64,000 nt of DNA from Anthostomella pinea. Taxonomy: Eukaryota > Ascomycota > Sordariomycetes > Xylariales > Xylariaceae. The stretch lies in assembly GCA_963556695.1 (NCBI GenBank), contig CAUWAG010000003.1, positions 186,001-250,000 on the forward strand. The letters run 5' to 3'. Below the pieces are notes generated by a model, which saw only the letters and a program-made list of their open reading frames with translations, made no database searches and was not told the origin of the DNA. The position numbers were made by a program, and so were the translations under genes. Of the stretch, positions 54,444 to 64,000 are shown in pieces (the first letter of the stretch is position 1; each line of letters opens with the position of its first letter).

Positions 54444-56844
54444 CTACTCGAGTTTCTTCCTGGTTAGCCTCAGACGACCGGTGTCGTTTGCTTCAAGCTG
54501 AGCTAGCATTGATTCGGCCAAAGCATCAAGCTTCTCTTGCGTCTGGGCCCCTGGTACCTCTAATTCTTCGTCATCCCACCCCTCCAGTCTGTTGGAGAGG
54601 AGTGCCATGAGGGATTGCTTGAGCAGAGGCTGCCTGTGCGTGATGATGATAGACGTGACCAGTAAGAAGGTCGTTAATAAGGTCTCAGCCAGCGGCAGGA
54701 TCATCCATGGCCACCGCACGTGGATGTAAGGCTCGTTGAAAAGGGCATTCCCGGCCATGGAAGAAGCGTTCTGGATATCTCCCGGGTCGCGGCTCCTTAT
54801 CTGATTGGTGATTGTACCCGCAATGTTTGAGATGACGGTGCTGAGATTGGAGTTCTGAAGTGCAAAGCCCATAGCCAGAAGACTATTGTCTGGGCCTTAT
54901 CAGGTCGGTAGATGTTGTGCTTGACAGTGCTGGTAAGGAAAGTCTGAAGGTAGTTTGGCAAGGACCCCGTTGCCATCAGGGACACGTTGAAGGTAGCCGC
55001 ACTTGAGTTCGCCACGAATGTGTAGTAGTCCTGACCCATGGGGTTCCCCTCTTCGCCAACGAAATGACTTTCCGCAAATGACAGCGTTTCAGATGTCATT
55101 GACTCTGCAGTTACTGCACTTTGGGATGCCGTGACGTTGTGGAAGGTCTGCATGCACCATGCGAAGGTGCTGTAGTATACTTCCACTGGTGGTGGCTCGT
55201 AGTCCTCTCCATCGTCTCTCGCAATTGGGTAACCATCCGTCGAAGCCTTGACAGCCTGGAAATACCCAAAGGGGTTATAGTTAGACTGGACATAATTGAG
55301 CACCTGGGACTGGAAGAGCATGGTCGTAGGTCCGGCTCCACCGAGGCTCTCTTGGTTCCAAGACATGGTCAAATCATCGTCTGGGTCGATGGAGACGGAC
55401 TTGCCAGGGAACTCATAAATGCAATTAAGGGTTCCCGCATTATCCATTGGCGCACACTTCGGTGTCGCGAGGTCTGTCACGTTCTTGAAGTCTATACAGA
55501 CCCCCAAGGTCGTCATTGTTTCCCAGCTGCATCTAGTTGCGGGCTCTGGGCATTTGAAGTGTGGCGGGAAGACGGAGCCCGTTGCGCCATTGATGATGGG
55601 GGATTGTATAGCAAGGAGGTCAGGGTTCGGCTTCCATATACTACCTTGACGAGTTTAGTACTAGCACACGTTGAACATGTTCGGGATGATAATCATGGTC
55701 GGACTTACTCTCGTAAACTGTATCATCAAGGAATCCCTTTGACAAGTACATGTCCGCCATGCCTAACTCTACCGAAGCGTTACTCAGCGGTGATGATTGG
55801 AGTGTAAATTCTATGACCTGCTGGGCGGAAGCACTACCAAAGTAGTTAGCAATCACTCCCAGGCTGTAACTTGGTCAACGACTACCAGAAACGAGCATAT
55901 GCGTCTTTATAGACCGCTCGAGGGTCGATTCAGGTATGTAGCCAGGAATCCAGGAATACATGCTCAATGCCAAGAGCCACGATGGTGACAAAAGCGAATC
56001 CGGATGCAAGGAGCGCCCGGGCACGGAAAGGCAGGCTCCAGATGATGATCACAGAGCCCCAGGGACCGCGACTCGCATCGTCGAACAGCTGGAGGTCCAC
56101 CAGCCTCCGCGCCCGCATGGTGAAGTGACGCCACTTCAGTTGGCTGATGCAAGAAGCTGCAGGCACCATCATTGCTGCCTTCGCGACAGTAGTGAGGACA
56201 GCTATCAAGGAGTTGGGCTGGATTGGAAGAGACCAGCTCTCCAGTGGCCGGTTGTCGATCTTGGCGAGCAAGACGACGAGGAGAGTCATGCAAGCTATGC
56301 TAAGAATGATTGCTCCAATCTCCCACCACCACCACCAAGAGATAGGCAGTGATTTTGAAGACATATCGTTTGGAGGCCCCGTCTTGGACTTCGACGACCT
56401 AGAACTGTCGTGGCTCTGTGGTGGGTTACCGAGCTCTTGGGTGGTGTCATTCTGTAGAGGCTGAAGCCAGGGAGGGCCTCTGGAACGGCGAAGAGGGAGT
56501 AGATTTGAGCCTTGCGTCGAAGCGTGATGCGATGATGATTCCCCAATGATACCCAGCAGACTCGTGCTTCGGAGAGGATGATCTGCTGGACTGGTCGACA
56601 CGGCATGTACAGCGCTCTCATCTCGTCCGTCGTGAAGGCTGCCCCGACGCGTGGGGTTCTGCACAAAGCTGGTCCGCTGGGACAAAAGAGGTGATGCAGG
56701 ATGACACTGGTCTTCATCGTCATATTGACTATATGACCATCCACTGTCAGTCGCGTCTCATAAAGCTCGGGTACGCTCAGCTGAATGAATCATCTACCCT
56801 TGCGAAACCAGGTCAGATCTTACTACCAAAGCCAACGGACTCAT
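54444..56844 (-). pseudogene. DUF3176 membrane protein with apparent frameshift
   Basis: Large fungal membrane-protein family of unknown function. Proposed exons: 56844-56824 (MSPLALV), 56676-55960, 55820-55710, 55644 to about 54900, then the C-terminal part to 54444. The signature block is PISWWWWWEIGAIILSIACM, IQPNSLIAVLTTVAKAAMMV, ISQLKWRHF and VDLQLFDDASRGPWGS; a long extracellular-type domain with NxS/T sites follows (IINGATGSVF, CPEPATRCSWETMTTLGVC). Near 54890-54902 the frame changes by one base: HNIYRPDK in one frame continues as SLLAMGFALQNSNLS in another, and no GT-AG intron of normal size fits. The last membrane helix is in WPWMILPLAETLLTTFLLV. The 5' exon and exon junctions are inferred. 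Confidence 0.75.
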
Positions 56845-57837
56845 TCAACATTGGCATCATGGCAGCCTCACCACATCTCCCTCGTTCGATTTATCTTTCA
56901 GCTGACCTTGGGGGTAGGCGAGGCTCGAAACGAGTAGTAAGCCCCCAAGATGTGTGTGCCCTGCCACCGTGGTGCTACGGTAGCTACCCGAGATCGATAT
57001 AAATATCGGCAAAGCTGCCCGTGAAGATCGACACGACATCTGCAGATTGGGCCTGCGTAACTCAGCGGCGAATGTGCTACATCTCATCAATACCACACGG
57101 CTACAAGGCCCCCTCTACCCATCGATGGTCAATAGGAGAGGGGGCTGGGGGCTGGGGGCTGGGGGCCAAGGCCTTTGCCCAGTGAAGTTGGTTAGTTGAG
57201 CAGCTCTCAGCGAGGCTGTGACAAGTAGCGGTATGTAGTGTAACTTTGACTCTTCACCGAGTATCATATTGGCCAGAAAGAAGACCTGCTCATTCGTGAT
57301 CTGTTAGAGGCTGGAATTGGCCACGGCTCATAGTACGTATTTCTTCCAGTGCAACAGGCGTAAGCACTACTAAGCGGCCCTCGTGTTGCAAGATGAGCAC
57401 CTTGTCCCGATTGCCTAGAGGACAGCAGGGGCCGTCCACCGGAAGCAGATGAGCCATGAGTCTGAGATGCTGCGCGGGCGGATTTATGAGGGGTGACGTG
57501 CACGCCGCATAGGTCTGTTAGGGTGAATGCTCCAGCACACTAGGGGCTGCCTTGGAATGTGCTTCACATTCATCTGTGTCTAATGATACAAGCTATCATA
57601 CAACTGAGAAGTATCAGAGAATACCTTGCCCTCGCCAGCGGTGAATCCGTGGGCAGAGTCAGCTGTTGAACTGGGCACGATATCCTCAAAGACACTGTAC
57701 AGGCCGTAGCAATGTGATGACGCCTCAGCTACCTGCTCTCGCATTGGGGTATCATGGAACCAAACAAGAAAACATGTCGCTCTACCAGTCGAACGTGGCT
57801 GCACCCAAAACTATACACGATGAACCCGAGGGCGTTC
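56845..57837. other. Intergenic region
   Basis: About 1 kb; contains the G-rich heptamer repeat at 57140-57168. No gene supported. Confidence 0.4.
57140..57168 (+). repeat. (GGGGGCT)n G-rich tandem repeat
   Basis: Four G-runs of four or five separated by CT, able in principle to form a G-quadruplex. It lies about 300 bp upstream of the DUF3176 start codon, in its promoter side. Confidence 0.85.
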
Positions 57838-60800
57838 CTAGAGCCCAAAAAGACCAGCAAGCTCCCGCATACTCAGCCGGTTCAGTCTCTGCGCAGCTTT
57901 ATTGTTGAGCACCTCGCTGACGAGCTGCCTTTTTTGTTCTTGAAGTGCCAAGATGCGATCCTCGATTGTGCCAGTTATGACAACTCTTTGCAAAGTAACC
58001 GGATTTGGCTGACCTATCCGATGGGCACGACCGACAGCCTGATCCTCTACAGAAGGGTTCCAGAACGGATCGAGTATGATGACCCGTGTCGCCTGTTGCA
58101 GATTCAACCCTGCATTGCCTGCCTTTAAGCTGATCAAGAAGACAGTGACCTCGGGCTTCTCCATGAAATCGGTGATGGCCGCATCTCGGTCGCCACGGAT
58201 CATGCTACCGTCGTAACGACGGTAGACATAGCCCGCTTTATGAATGGGGACCTCGAGCAGATCGAGGAAAGAGGTCCACTGGCTGAAGATAAGCGTCTTC
58301 TCCCGAGGGTTGGCAGCCCGAACATGCTGCAACAGCTCCAGCACCTTGTCGGTTTTGGCACTCGGCACCCCTTCTCGTTCAAGTCACTTCAGGTACTGCT
58401 TCTCCGCTGCCGCGCTGCCTGAACCCGCCTTCTTCAGCTCGGCGAGAGACTTCATGGTCTTCTTCCCGGTCTCCCCCTTGCCGCTCTTTGGCTTGTCCTT
58501 GTTGCCAAATTTAAATTTCTTGCCTGCCTCGGCTGGCCCCTGTACGATGGATCTTTTTCGCTTCTGACTAGCGGTGACGACAGGCTGATTATGCCGAGGG
58601 CCATCACCACCATCATCGTGACCTGCGACGGACTTGGGGCTTCTTGAGTTCGCTGCTGATCCATGCAATTCTTCGTCCATCGTGCTTTGTTCCTTTTCCT
58701 CTTCTTCATCAGTACTCTCAATGTCGTCTCGCACTATGAAGCCCCTGAGGTTCCCACATTGATCAGCATCGTGCTCTTCATCTGACTCTTCCGAGCAGTC
58801 TTCCTCTTCAGATGTTTCGGTCCCGGATTCATCGAGCCCGTACGCCTGCCTGAAGTTTCGGTGAAGCAGGACTTCCGTAGGATCCACCACATTGTCGTAT
58901 GCTTCTGAAGGACATACAGAGTCTGTCGCCGCACCGCCGTTGGCGTCAGGATCCGTGAGCTCCATCATGCTGTTGAAACAGTTTCCACATACATGGTGGC
59001 CGCATGAGTAGATGATGACGGGGTTCGATGTGCAGCCGTCGCACAGCGGGCATGTGAACTGCTCCTGTGCTTTGATCCTGTCTACGACGTGGCTGTGAAG
59101 CTTCAGGGCGAGCTTGGTCATTTGTTCTGATCCTATCTTTATCCCTTGCGGGATGGCGTAGTCCCGGATGAGATGTGGATGACAGCAACACTGCCGCAGT
59201 CGGATAATCAACACAAGGATGTTGCTATAATTACGGGTCACGGTGCCCTCCTCGACGTACTTGTTGAACTTCAACTTGGATTGCTGTTCGAAATTGTCAT
59301 AATACATCTTGTTGGGACTCGTCGAAGCAGGCTTCGGCGACCTCGGTAGTCAGTGGTGGCAAATGAAAGATCTGTTTGTGATCAATCTTGCTGTTTTCGG
59401 TCCGCTGGAAGAGTACGCGATGTAGCAGGACCTGAAGTGCCTGTATGGCGCGGCTGCGGTCTCCAGACCTTTTCCCTCGGATCGGCCTGTCGAAGACGCG
59501 ACGGAAGTTGTCCCACACGTCGTACGGTTTGATGCGAAGAAAGCGCAGTAGAGAAAAGATATCGGCGACCTTGTTCATCATCGGGGTTCTGGTCATGCAC
59601 AGCCTGTGAGTGGCCTGCAAGCGAAACACTGCCTTGGCGCCATTGGTACCCCGATTCCTGATCTCGTGCGCCTCATCGAGGATGACACGGTGGAAGCCGG
59701 CGTGGGATTCCAGGAGCACCACGCCGCGAGCCCGTCCGTCCCGCAAGCACTTGTAGTCCTCACCCATTGCTCCGTACGTTGTCAAGACCACGTCCTAAGA
59801 GAGAAGTCTGGCTACTGTCATCCCTTTTTCCCGTGCCCCGTGGAATATGATGGTCTTCAGTTTGTAGCCAGGCTTGACCTTCTCGCGGATCTCGTTCTCC
59901 CACTGCTTAAGCAGCGACAGGGGCCCTACGATGAGTGTGGCCTTGCGCGCACTATTCTCCGCTGGATGCGCGAGTATGAGGGAGTGCTTGTATCGTCTTG
60001 CCTAGTCCCAGGGCATCCGCGAGTATCCCACCCTTATTGATGCCCTTTTCCTGGTCCATCAACCACGTCAAGCCAACACGTTGGTGCGACATGAGCTTAC
60101 AGGACAACGCTTTCGGTGTCATCTGGCGCTGTTCCGGAGGGTAATCGATGGGTGGAAGAGCCAAAAGCCTCTGCACTATTTCATTTTCGGCCTGTCCATC
60201 TGCTTGGGTATCGTCCCCGTCCCCGTCCTTGTCCCCAACACCGTCCGTCTTCATGCCTGTCTCGTCATTGATCTCGCCATCCCCCTCGCAATCCGTCCCT
60301 TCAGCACCGGCATCGGTGGCATTGTCACTCTCCTCGCTGGCCTCACCAGTCTCCTCGCGGGCCTCATCTTCTATGCGATGGCGACTGCGATCAATTGTCG
60401 GATACGGCACGATACGGGGGCCCTGAGTACCAGAACCACGGGGCTGACAGCGCGACTCAGGAGCCGCATCAGAAATGGCTGGTCCGGGGTCGACCAGGCG
60501 CTTCGAGCAGAACTGATTCCAGTGCCTCGACCAATCGTCTCTCTGGCAAGCGCGCGAGCAGTACGTGGCTTTCTCACAGGACCCACAGCTGCGGTCTACG
60601 CTCGGTCGCCTGCAAGTGAAGCAGCATGCGGTGGGTCTCTGTCCCGACTGTGCTCGGCGGAGGTGCTCTTGTCGGCGTCGCTCTTCTTCCCTGAGCCTCT
60701 CTCTCCGAATACTCTCTTGACGTTCTTGTTCCCAGCGCAGCTGCTGTTGCTTTTGAGCGAGTTTCTCGGCAGCATATTGTTCGGTCTCTCGTTTGATTTG

Positions 60801-61255
60801 CTCTCTGTAGGCTGTACGATGCTGGTAGTCTTGTCGGCGCTGCTCCTCTTCCTCCAGCCTCGCTCTCTGAATGCTCTCTTGACGTCCCTGTTCCCGGAGC
60901 AGCTGCTGTTCCCTTTGTGCCAACCGTTCGGCCACCCGCCGCTCGTTCTCTCGTTTGATCTTCACTCTGCAGGCTGCATGATGCTGGTACTGTAGGTTTT
61001 CGTTGACGTCACTGGGTTCCTGTTTCACCCGTTCGCCTCTCGCCGCGTTGTTTTCGTCGGACCGGGCTGTATCGAGGAACCTATCAGCCCAATTGCTACT
61101 GAATGCTATACATGGATGTACACCACTTGGGGAAAGATTGAGACTGTGACAAGGGCGTCGTTGGTGCTCCGAAGGAACTTACACAGGCCTAACGCATCGC
61201 TGGGCGGTAGAGAGGCTACGGGCTGGCTTGGTTCCATCTTGACATTGTACTGCAT
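57838..61255 (-). pseudogene. MYND-SNF2-RING helicase (Rad5/HLTF-like), multiple lesions
   Basis: Swi2/Snf2-type DNA translocase relic. A first exon at 61255 (MQYNVKMEPSQPV) splices to the main body. In order: two tandem copies of a ~52-residue Arg/Glu/Gln coiled coil (about 60980-60660); a MYND zinc finger (CCFTCRR, CGSCEKATYCSRACQ, HWNQFC); an acidic linker; the SNF2 core with MSHQRVGLTWLMDQE and GLGKTIQ, DEAHEIRN and the helicase-C half with FSQWTSFLDLLE, SLKAGNAGLNLQ and VGRAHRIGQ; a RING-like insert (CPLCDG, SCGHHVCGNCF). Four breaks: a one-base shift right after GLGKTIQAL (59978-59984), TAG at 59795-59797, a shift near 59308, and TGA at 58384-58386. The Walker-type motif III also reads MTRTPMMN rather than LTGTPMMN. 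Confidence 0.85.
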
Positions 61256-62403
61256 TTTCTCCAATCATGGCCTCATCAGGTTCTCCTCCGTCCGCCGTAT
61301 ACGTTTCGAAGTGTTGAGGAGCATCATCAAGTCGCAAATTGCAGCGCAAACGGAGCGGGAAATGTTGTGCAAGGATGTCGAGGATAAGGGCCCCGCGCTT
61401 GACATTAGGTCGTCTCCATACCTCCTTTCTTTTCTTCGATAGCTTCATCCCCCAAGTGTACACGACCACGCCAGCACGCGAGCACGTGGCGCATCAAGTC
61501 TTCTCTGGCGTTTGTTGTTGTTGAGCTGACATGTAGGGAAGCCACTGACGGCTGGTGCGAATCCAAATACGCTCTCAACTCCTCAAAGCCGCTTCGACCA
61601 CGGTCTCGGCCTTGCGACTAACAGTCAACATGGCTGAGCGAGTTGAAGTGCCATGTATTCTCGACAGCAACGATCGCTTGGGGCGCAGGGAAGCATAGCG
61701 ACGCGAGGGCAGCGAACAGCCTTGAGGTGAGATGGATGGATGTGGTTTCTGAGCTCACTGAGCAAAAGACAGTGAGGGTTATCTCAGTGCTCAAACCACG
61801 TGCAGCTGCTAGCTAGGTACATAAGGTATTCAATAAGTTAAGGGGTGGCTTGGTTCGTGGCTAGTGTGGCGGCATTCAGCCCCCTATAGCCACAGTGGCT
61901 CCCGTCTCTCCAGAAGATCTCATCGGGATGTGTCCATACCCGACCTCGACTCGTCTCTACCGACACTCCACTGACCAAGATTCCCGTCTTCTTGACGTGT
62001 ATGCTTGGATACTAGCTATCAATCATGGCAGGTCATGTAAGAGTAGGTGACTTGACGCTACTGGCGCGGATGTCAATCAAGGTCCACTCGTTACTTCATC
62101 GACTAAGGAGTCCATTTCCCCTATTCCACCACGGAGAATATCTCATTGCCAGGTCATGGGCACAACAGCGTTTTGCAGTGGAATAAGCAGGTTTCCAAGG
62201 GATTATTCCAATCTATTAACTCAAGGCTGGTGTTATATCAGCTGATTATGCAATTGATCAATTCCACCACTTGACAGTGATCTTCGGCTTCATCGTGGGC
62301 TGGGCGACGGCATCATGGCCGCGTGCTACACCGCTGACTTGTAGTACATATAGGGTCTGACCTGTATACTCCTAGAGCCTACTGCCAATCAGCTACAACA
62401 GCA
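61256..62403. other. Intergenic region
   Basis: About 1.15 kb. The 11-mer seen as the inverted repeat at 24 kb occurs here at 62179-62189, with a partial mate at 62203-62210. No gene supported. Confidence 0.4.
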
Positions 62404-64000
62404 CTAGTCTGTCTGACCAGATGTTCCTAATGCATACGCAACCTGGGCAAGAAGTTCGATACCAGCGAGGCCGTACAGAGCCGCATCGTTCGTAGCAAGC
62501 CAGGCAGCCTCGTCGACGGGAGCAAGCACATGACTGCCGGATAACGACTCGCTCGCCCACGCCGCACCTGGAGCCAACCCATCCGTGTTGAAGAACTCGT
62601 TCCAGGCACGCTCCGCGAGGGTCGAGTTGTCAAGGACCCTGGCAGCATAGGCTGTCAAACGGGAGTGTCCCTGCCTGAGGTTCAGAGTGCCGAAACTGAC
62701 GCCGTACCGTGCCTCCTGTTCGGTAGCTCCGGCCCCGTAGTAGTAACAATAGTCAAGCCAGACGCTCTCGAATCCCGCCAGCATGTCCTCGCCCAGGTAT
62801 TCGTTGATCTGCGCAATGATTTCCGGCAGCCCGAAGCTGGCTGAGAGGTGGGATACGGTGACATTGCCAAGGTTCTGGGGGTCGGTTGCTGGTGGTGAGA
62901 TGGCCCCCGTGTAGATATTGTATAGACCGAGTCCGGTGACGAAGCCGTTCGTCAGGTTCGCGATCCCCTGCATGCTGGTACTCAGCTTCGACCTCGCCTC
63001 TTCCCACCGCGGTCCTCGCCGCTCCCACTCAAGCAGCCACGTCGCCGCGAGGCCTGACCAGTCGAGGCCTAGGTCGAGATCGATGGCCGTCGGATCAGCC
63101 ACGTACGTTCCGTTGTCTTGTCTGACCTTGCGCCTCGGATCGACGGTGATGAAGGCCTGGTCCGCGTCCATGAGCTCGTGCATCAGTTCGCCCACGCGCT
63201 CGTCGCCGCCGGAGAGGTAGTAGAATATCTGGCTGTAGATAGGCGTCGACACGCGGATCTGCTTGGAACTGTCGCCCCAGTGCTGCACGCCATGGCGCGT
63301 TCCGAACCCCTTGTATGGTCCTATGTGGTATACGTCAACTTCTCTGGTATGGCGCGTATGCGCTTCGGCAAACCGATACACGTCCGAACGGCCTGTTCGG
63401 AGGAAGTAATTCCAGAAGAAGAGGTCGGGAGACAACTCGGAATTATCCCACGCGTATCCCCCAACATCGTAACGCCAGGTGTGGCGATCTTCATCATAGG
63501 TGTGCATGACGTCCCCATGATCCCAGAAACCATACCATCGCCTCTGCTCCACCTGGCCCTGATAGTACTTGATGAGAAAGTCAAGATGCGTTTCGACGGT
63601 CTGTGCAGAGGCCGTGGCGTTATCTGGAACATCCCAGTAGGTGCCCACGGCGTTCGTCTTCTTGATGAGTTCTGGTTCAGCGACCAAGAAGGGCGGCGTG
63701 TTCGTATGGTCAGTCAGAGCAGACAACACATCTGCGGGAGGCGTGCTATCGAAGGCGTATATAAAGATCTCGTTGGTTCTTGCAATTCCCTTCGGCGTGT
63801 TGTAAGCGCCTTCGTAATCCTCGTACGTGATCTCCAGGGCATCCAGTTGCTCGGCATACGTGTCTTCGCCCATGCCATCATGGAACGCCCGCAGATCCAT
63901 CGGCTCCGCAGCCGGACTGTAGAGCCACAGCGTCACCTGGCCGGTGTCCGAAGCGGCGTTACCGATGTCGATACCTGTGGGGTATCGCTTCCAGAAGTCC
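62404..64000 (-). CDS. PcRGLX/YetA-like exo-rhamnogalacturonan lyase, PL26 (5' partial)
   Basis: C-terminal 532 residues of a polysaccharide lyase of the family that removes the unsaturated sugar from rhamnogalacturonan I, part of pectin breakdown. The frame runs open to the right edge of the window (DFWKRYPTGIDIGNAASDTG precedes the in-window ATG-like codon), so the start is beyond 64000. Typical segments are RRWYGFWDHGDVMHTYDEDR, YDVGGYAWDNSELSPDLFFW, VYRFAEAHTRHTREVDVYH, GTRHGVQHWGDSSKQIR and YYLSGGDERVGEL, which belong to the alpha/alpha-toroid part. Single exon within the window. Secretion signal cannot be judged because the N-terminus is missing. Confidence 0.85.
   Translation of the reverse strand, partial: DFWKRYPTGIDIGNAASDTGQVTLWLYSPAAEPMDLRAFHDGMGEDTYAEQLDALEITYEDYEGAYNTPKGIARTNEIFIYAFDSTPPADVLSALTDHTNTPPFLVAEPELIKKTNAVGTYWDVPDNATASAQTVETHLDFLIKYYQGQVEQRRWYGFWDHGDVMHTYDEDRHTWRYDVGGYAWDNSELSPDLFFWNYFLRTGRSDVYRFAEAHTRHTREVDVYHIGPYKGFGTRHGVQHWGDSSKQIRVSTPIYSQIFYYLSGGDERVGELMHELMDADQAFITVDPRRKVRQDNGTYVADPTAIDLDLGLDWSGLAATWLLEWERRGPRWEEARSKLSTSMQGIANLTNGFVTGLGLYNIYTGAISPPATDPQNLGNVTVSHLSASFGLPEIIAQINEYLGEDMLAGFESVWLDYCYYYGAGATEQEARYGVSFGTLNLRQGHSRLTAYAARVLDNSTLAERAWNEFFNTDGLAPGAAWASESLSGSHVLAPVDEAAWLATNDAALYGLAGIELLAQVAYALGTSGQTD

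Noticed and set aside
57141..57168. G-rich heptamers and the CCCCTGAA repeat as telomere-like DNA
   Set aside because: Neither matches TTAGGG, and both lie in interior promoter regions.
60081..60995. 304-codon plus-strand ORF over the MYND/coiled-coil region
   Set aside because: Leu/Ser-rich shadow of the Glu/Arg-rich coiled coil on the minus strand.

Overview
This window looks like nuclear DNA of a filamentous ascomycete (Pezizomycotina, most likely Sordariomycetes). The evidence is the gene content (HET-domain protein, DUF3176, DUF1776 and DUF1772 families, GH18, GH31 and PL26 enzymes, a CYT-18-type mitochondrial tyrosyl-tRNA synthetase), many short GT-AG introns (mostly 50-85 bp), about one gene per 2.3 kb on both strands with no operons, and MITE-like inverted-repeat DNA. 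I saw no rRNA, tRNA, CRISPR array or bacterial-type regulatory site. Every name below comes from reading translated sequence against remembered family features; no search was run.

Layout. 0-3 kb: the 3' part of a flavin monooxygenase faces an ACC deaminase. 3.8-16 kb is a core block: a small Gly/Ser/Tyr-rich protein, thioredoxin reductase (with a spliced leader that looks mitochondrial), a PQ-loop membrane protein, an SFH5-like PI-transfer protein, NPR2, mitochondrial TyrRS and the SDH4 anchor subunit. 16.8-21.7 kb: VPS53 of the GARP complex and an intracellular-type GH18 chitinase. A 3 kb gene desert with a 76-bp inverted-repeat element follows. 24.7-35.5 kb: an APH-type kinase relic, DSK2/ubiquilin, a quinone oxidoreductase, a metallo-beta-lactamase with a zinc ribbon, an amidase and an MDR-family reductase. 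36.8-44.5 kb: DUF1776, YTH1 and a secreted GH31 alpha-glucosidase. 44.6-64 kb is more accessory: HET, DUF1772, a secreted cell-surface protein, a VOC dioxygenase-like protein divergent from an isochorismatase-family hydrolase, DUF3176, a MYND-SNF2-RING helicase relic and the 3' part of a PL26 rhamnogalacturonan lyase.

The most striking pattern is the contrast between the housekeeping genes, whose reading frames rebuild cleanly (exon sums divide by three), and six other genes with stops or frame breaks: the small Gly/Ser/Tyr protein, the APH kinase, the quinone oxidoreductase, HET, DUF3176 and SNF2. The SNF2 gene carries four separate lesions. Either these genes are decaying or the assembly has indel errors; the in-frame stops in HET and SNF2 favour real decay. 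A 254-bp element with near-identical 27-28 bp terminal inverted repeats lies at 47.5 kb and is the best mobile-element candidate.
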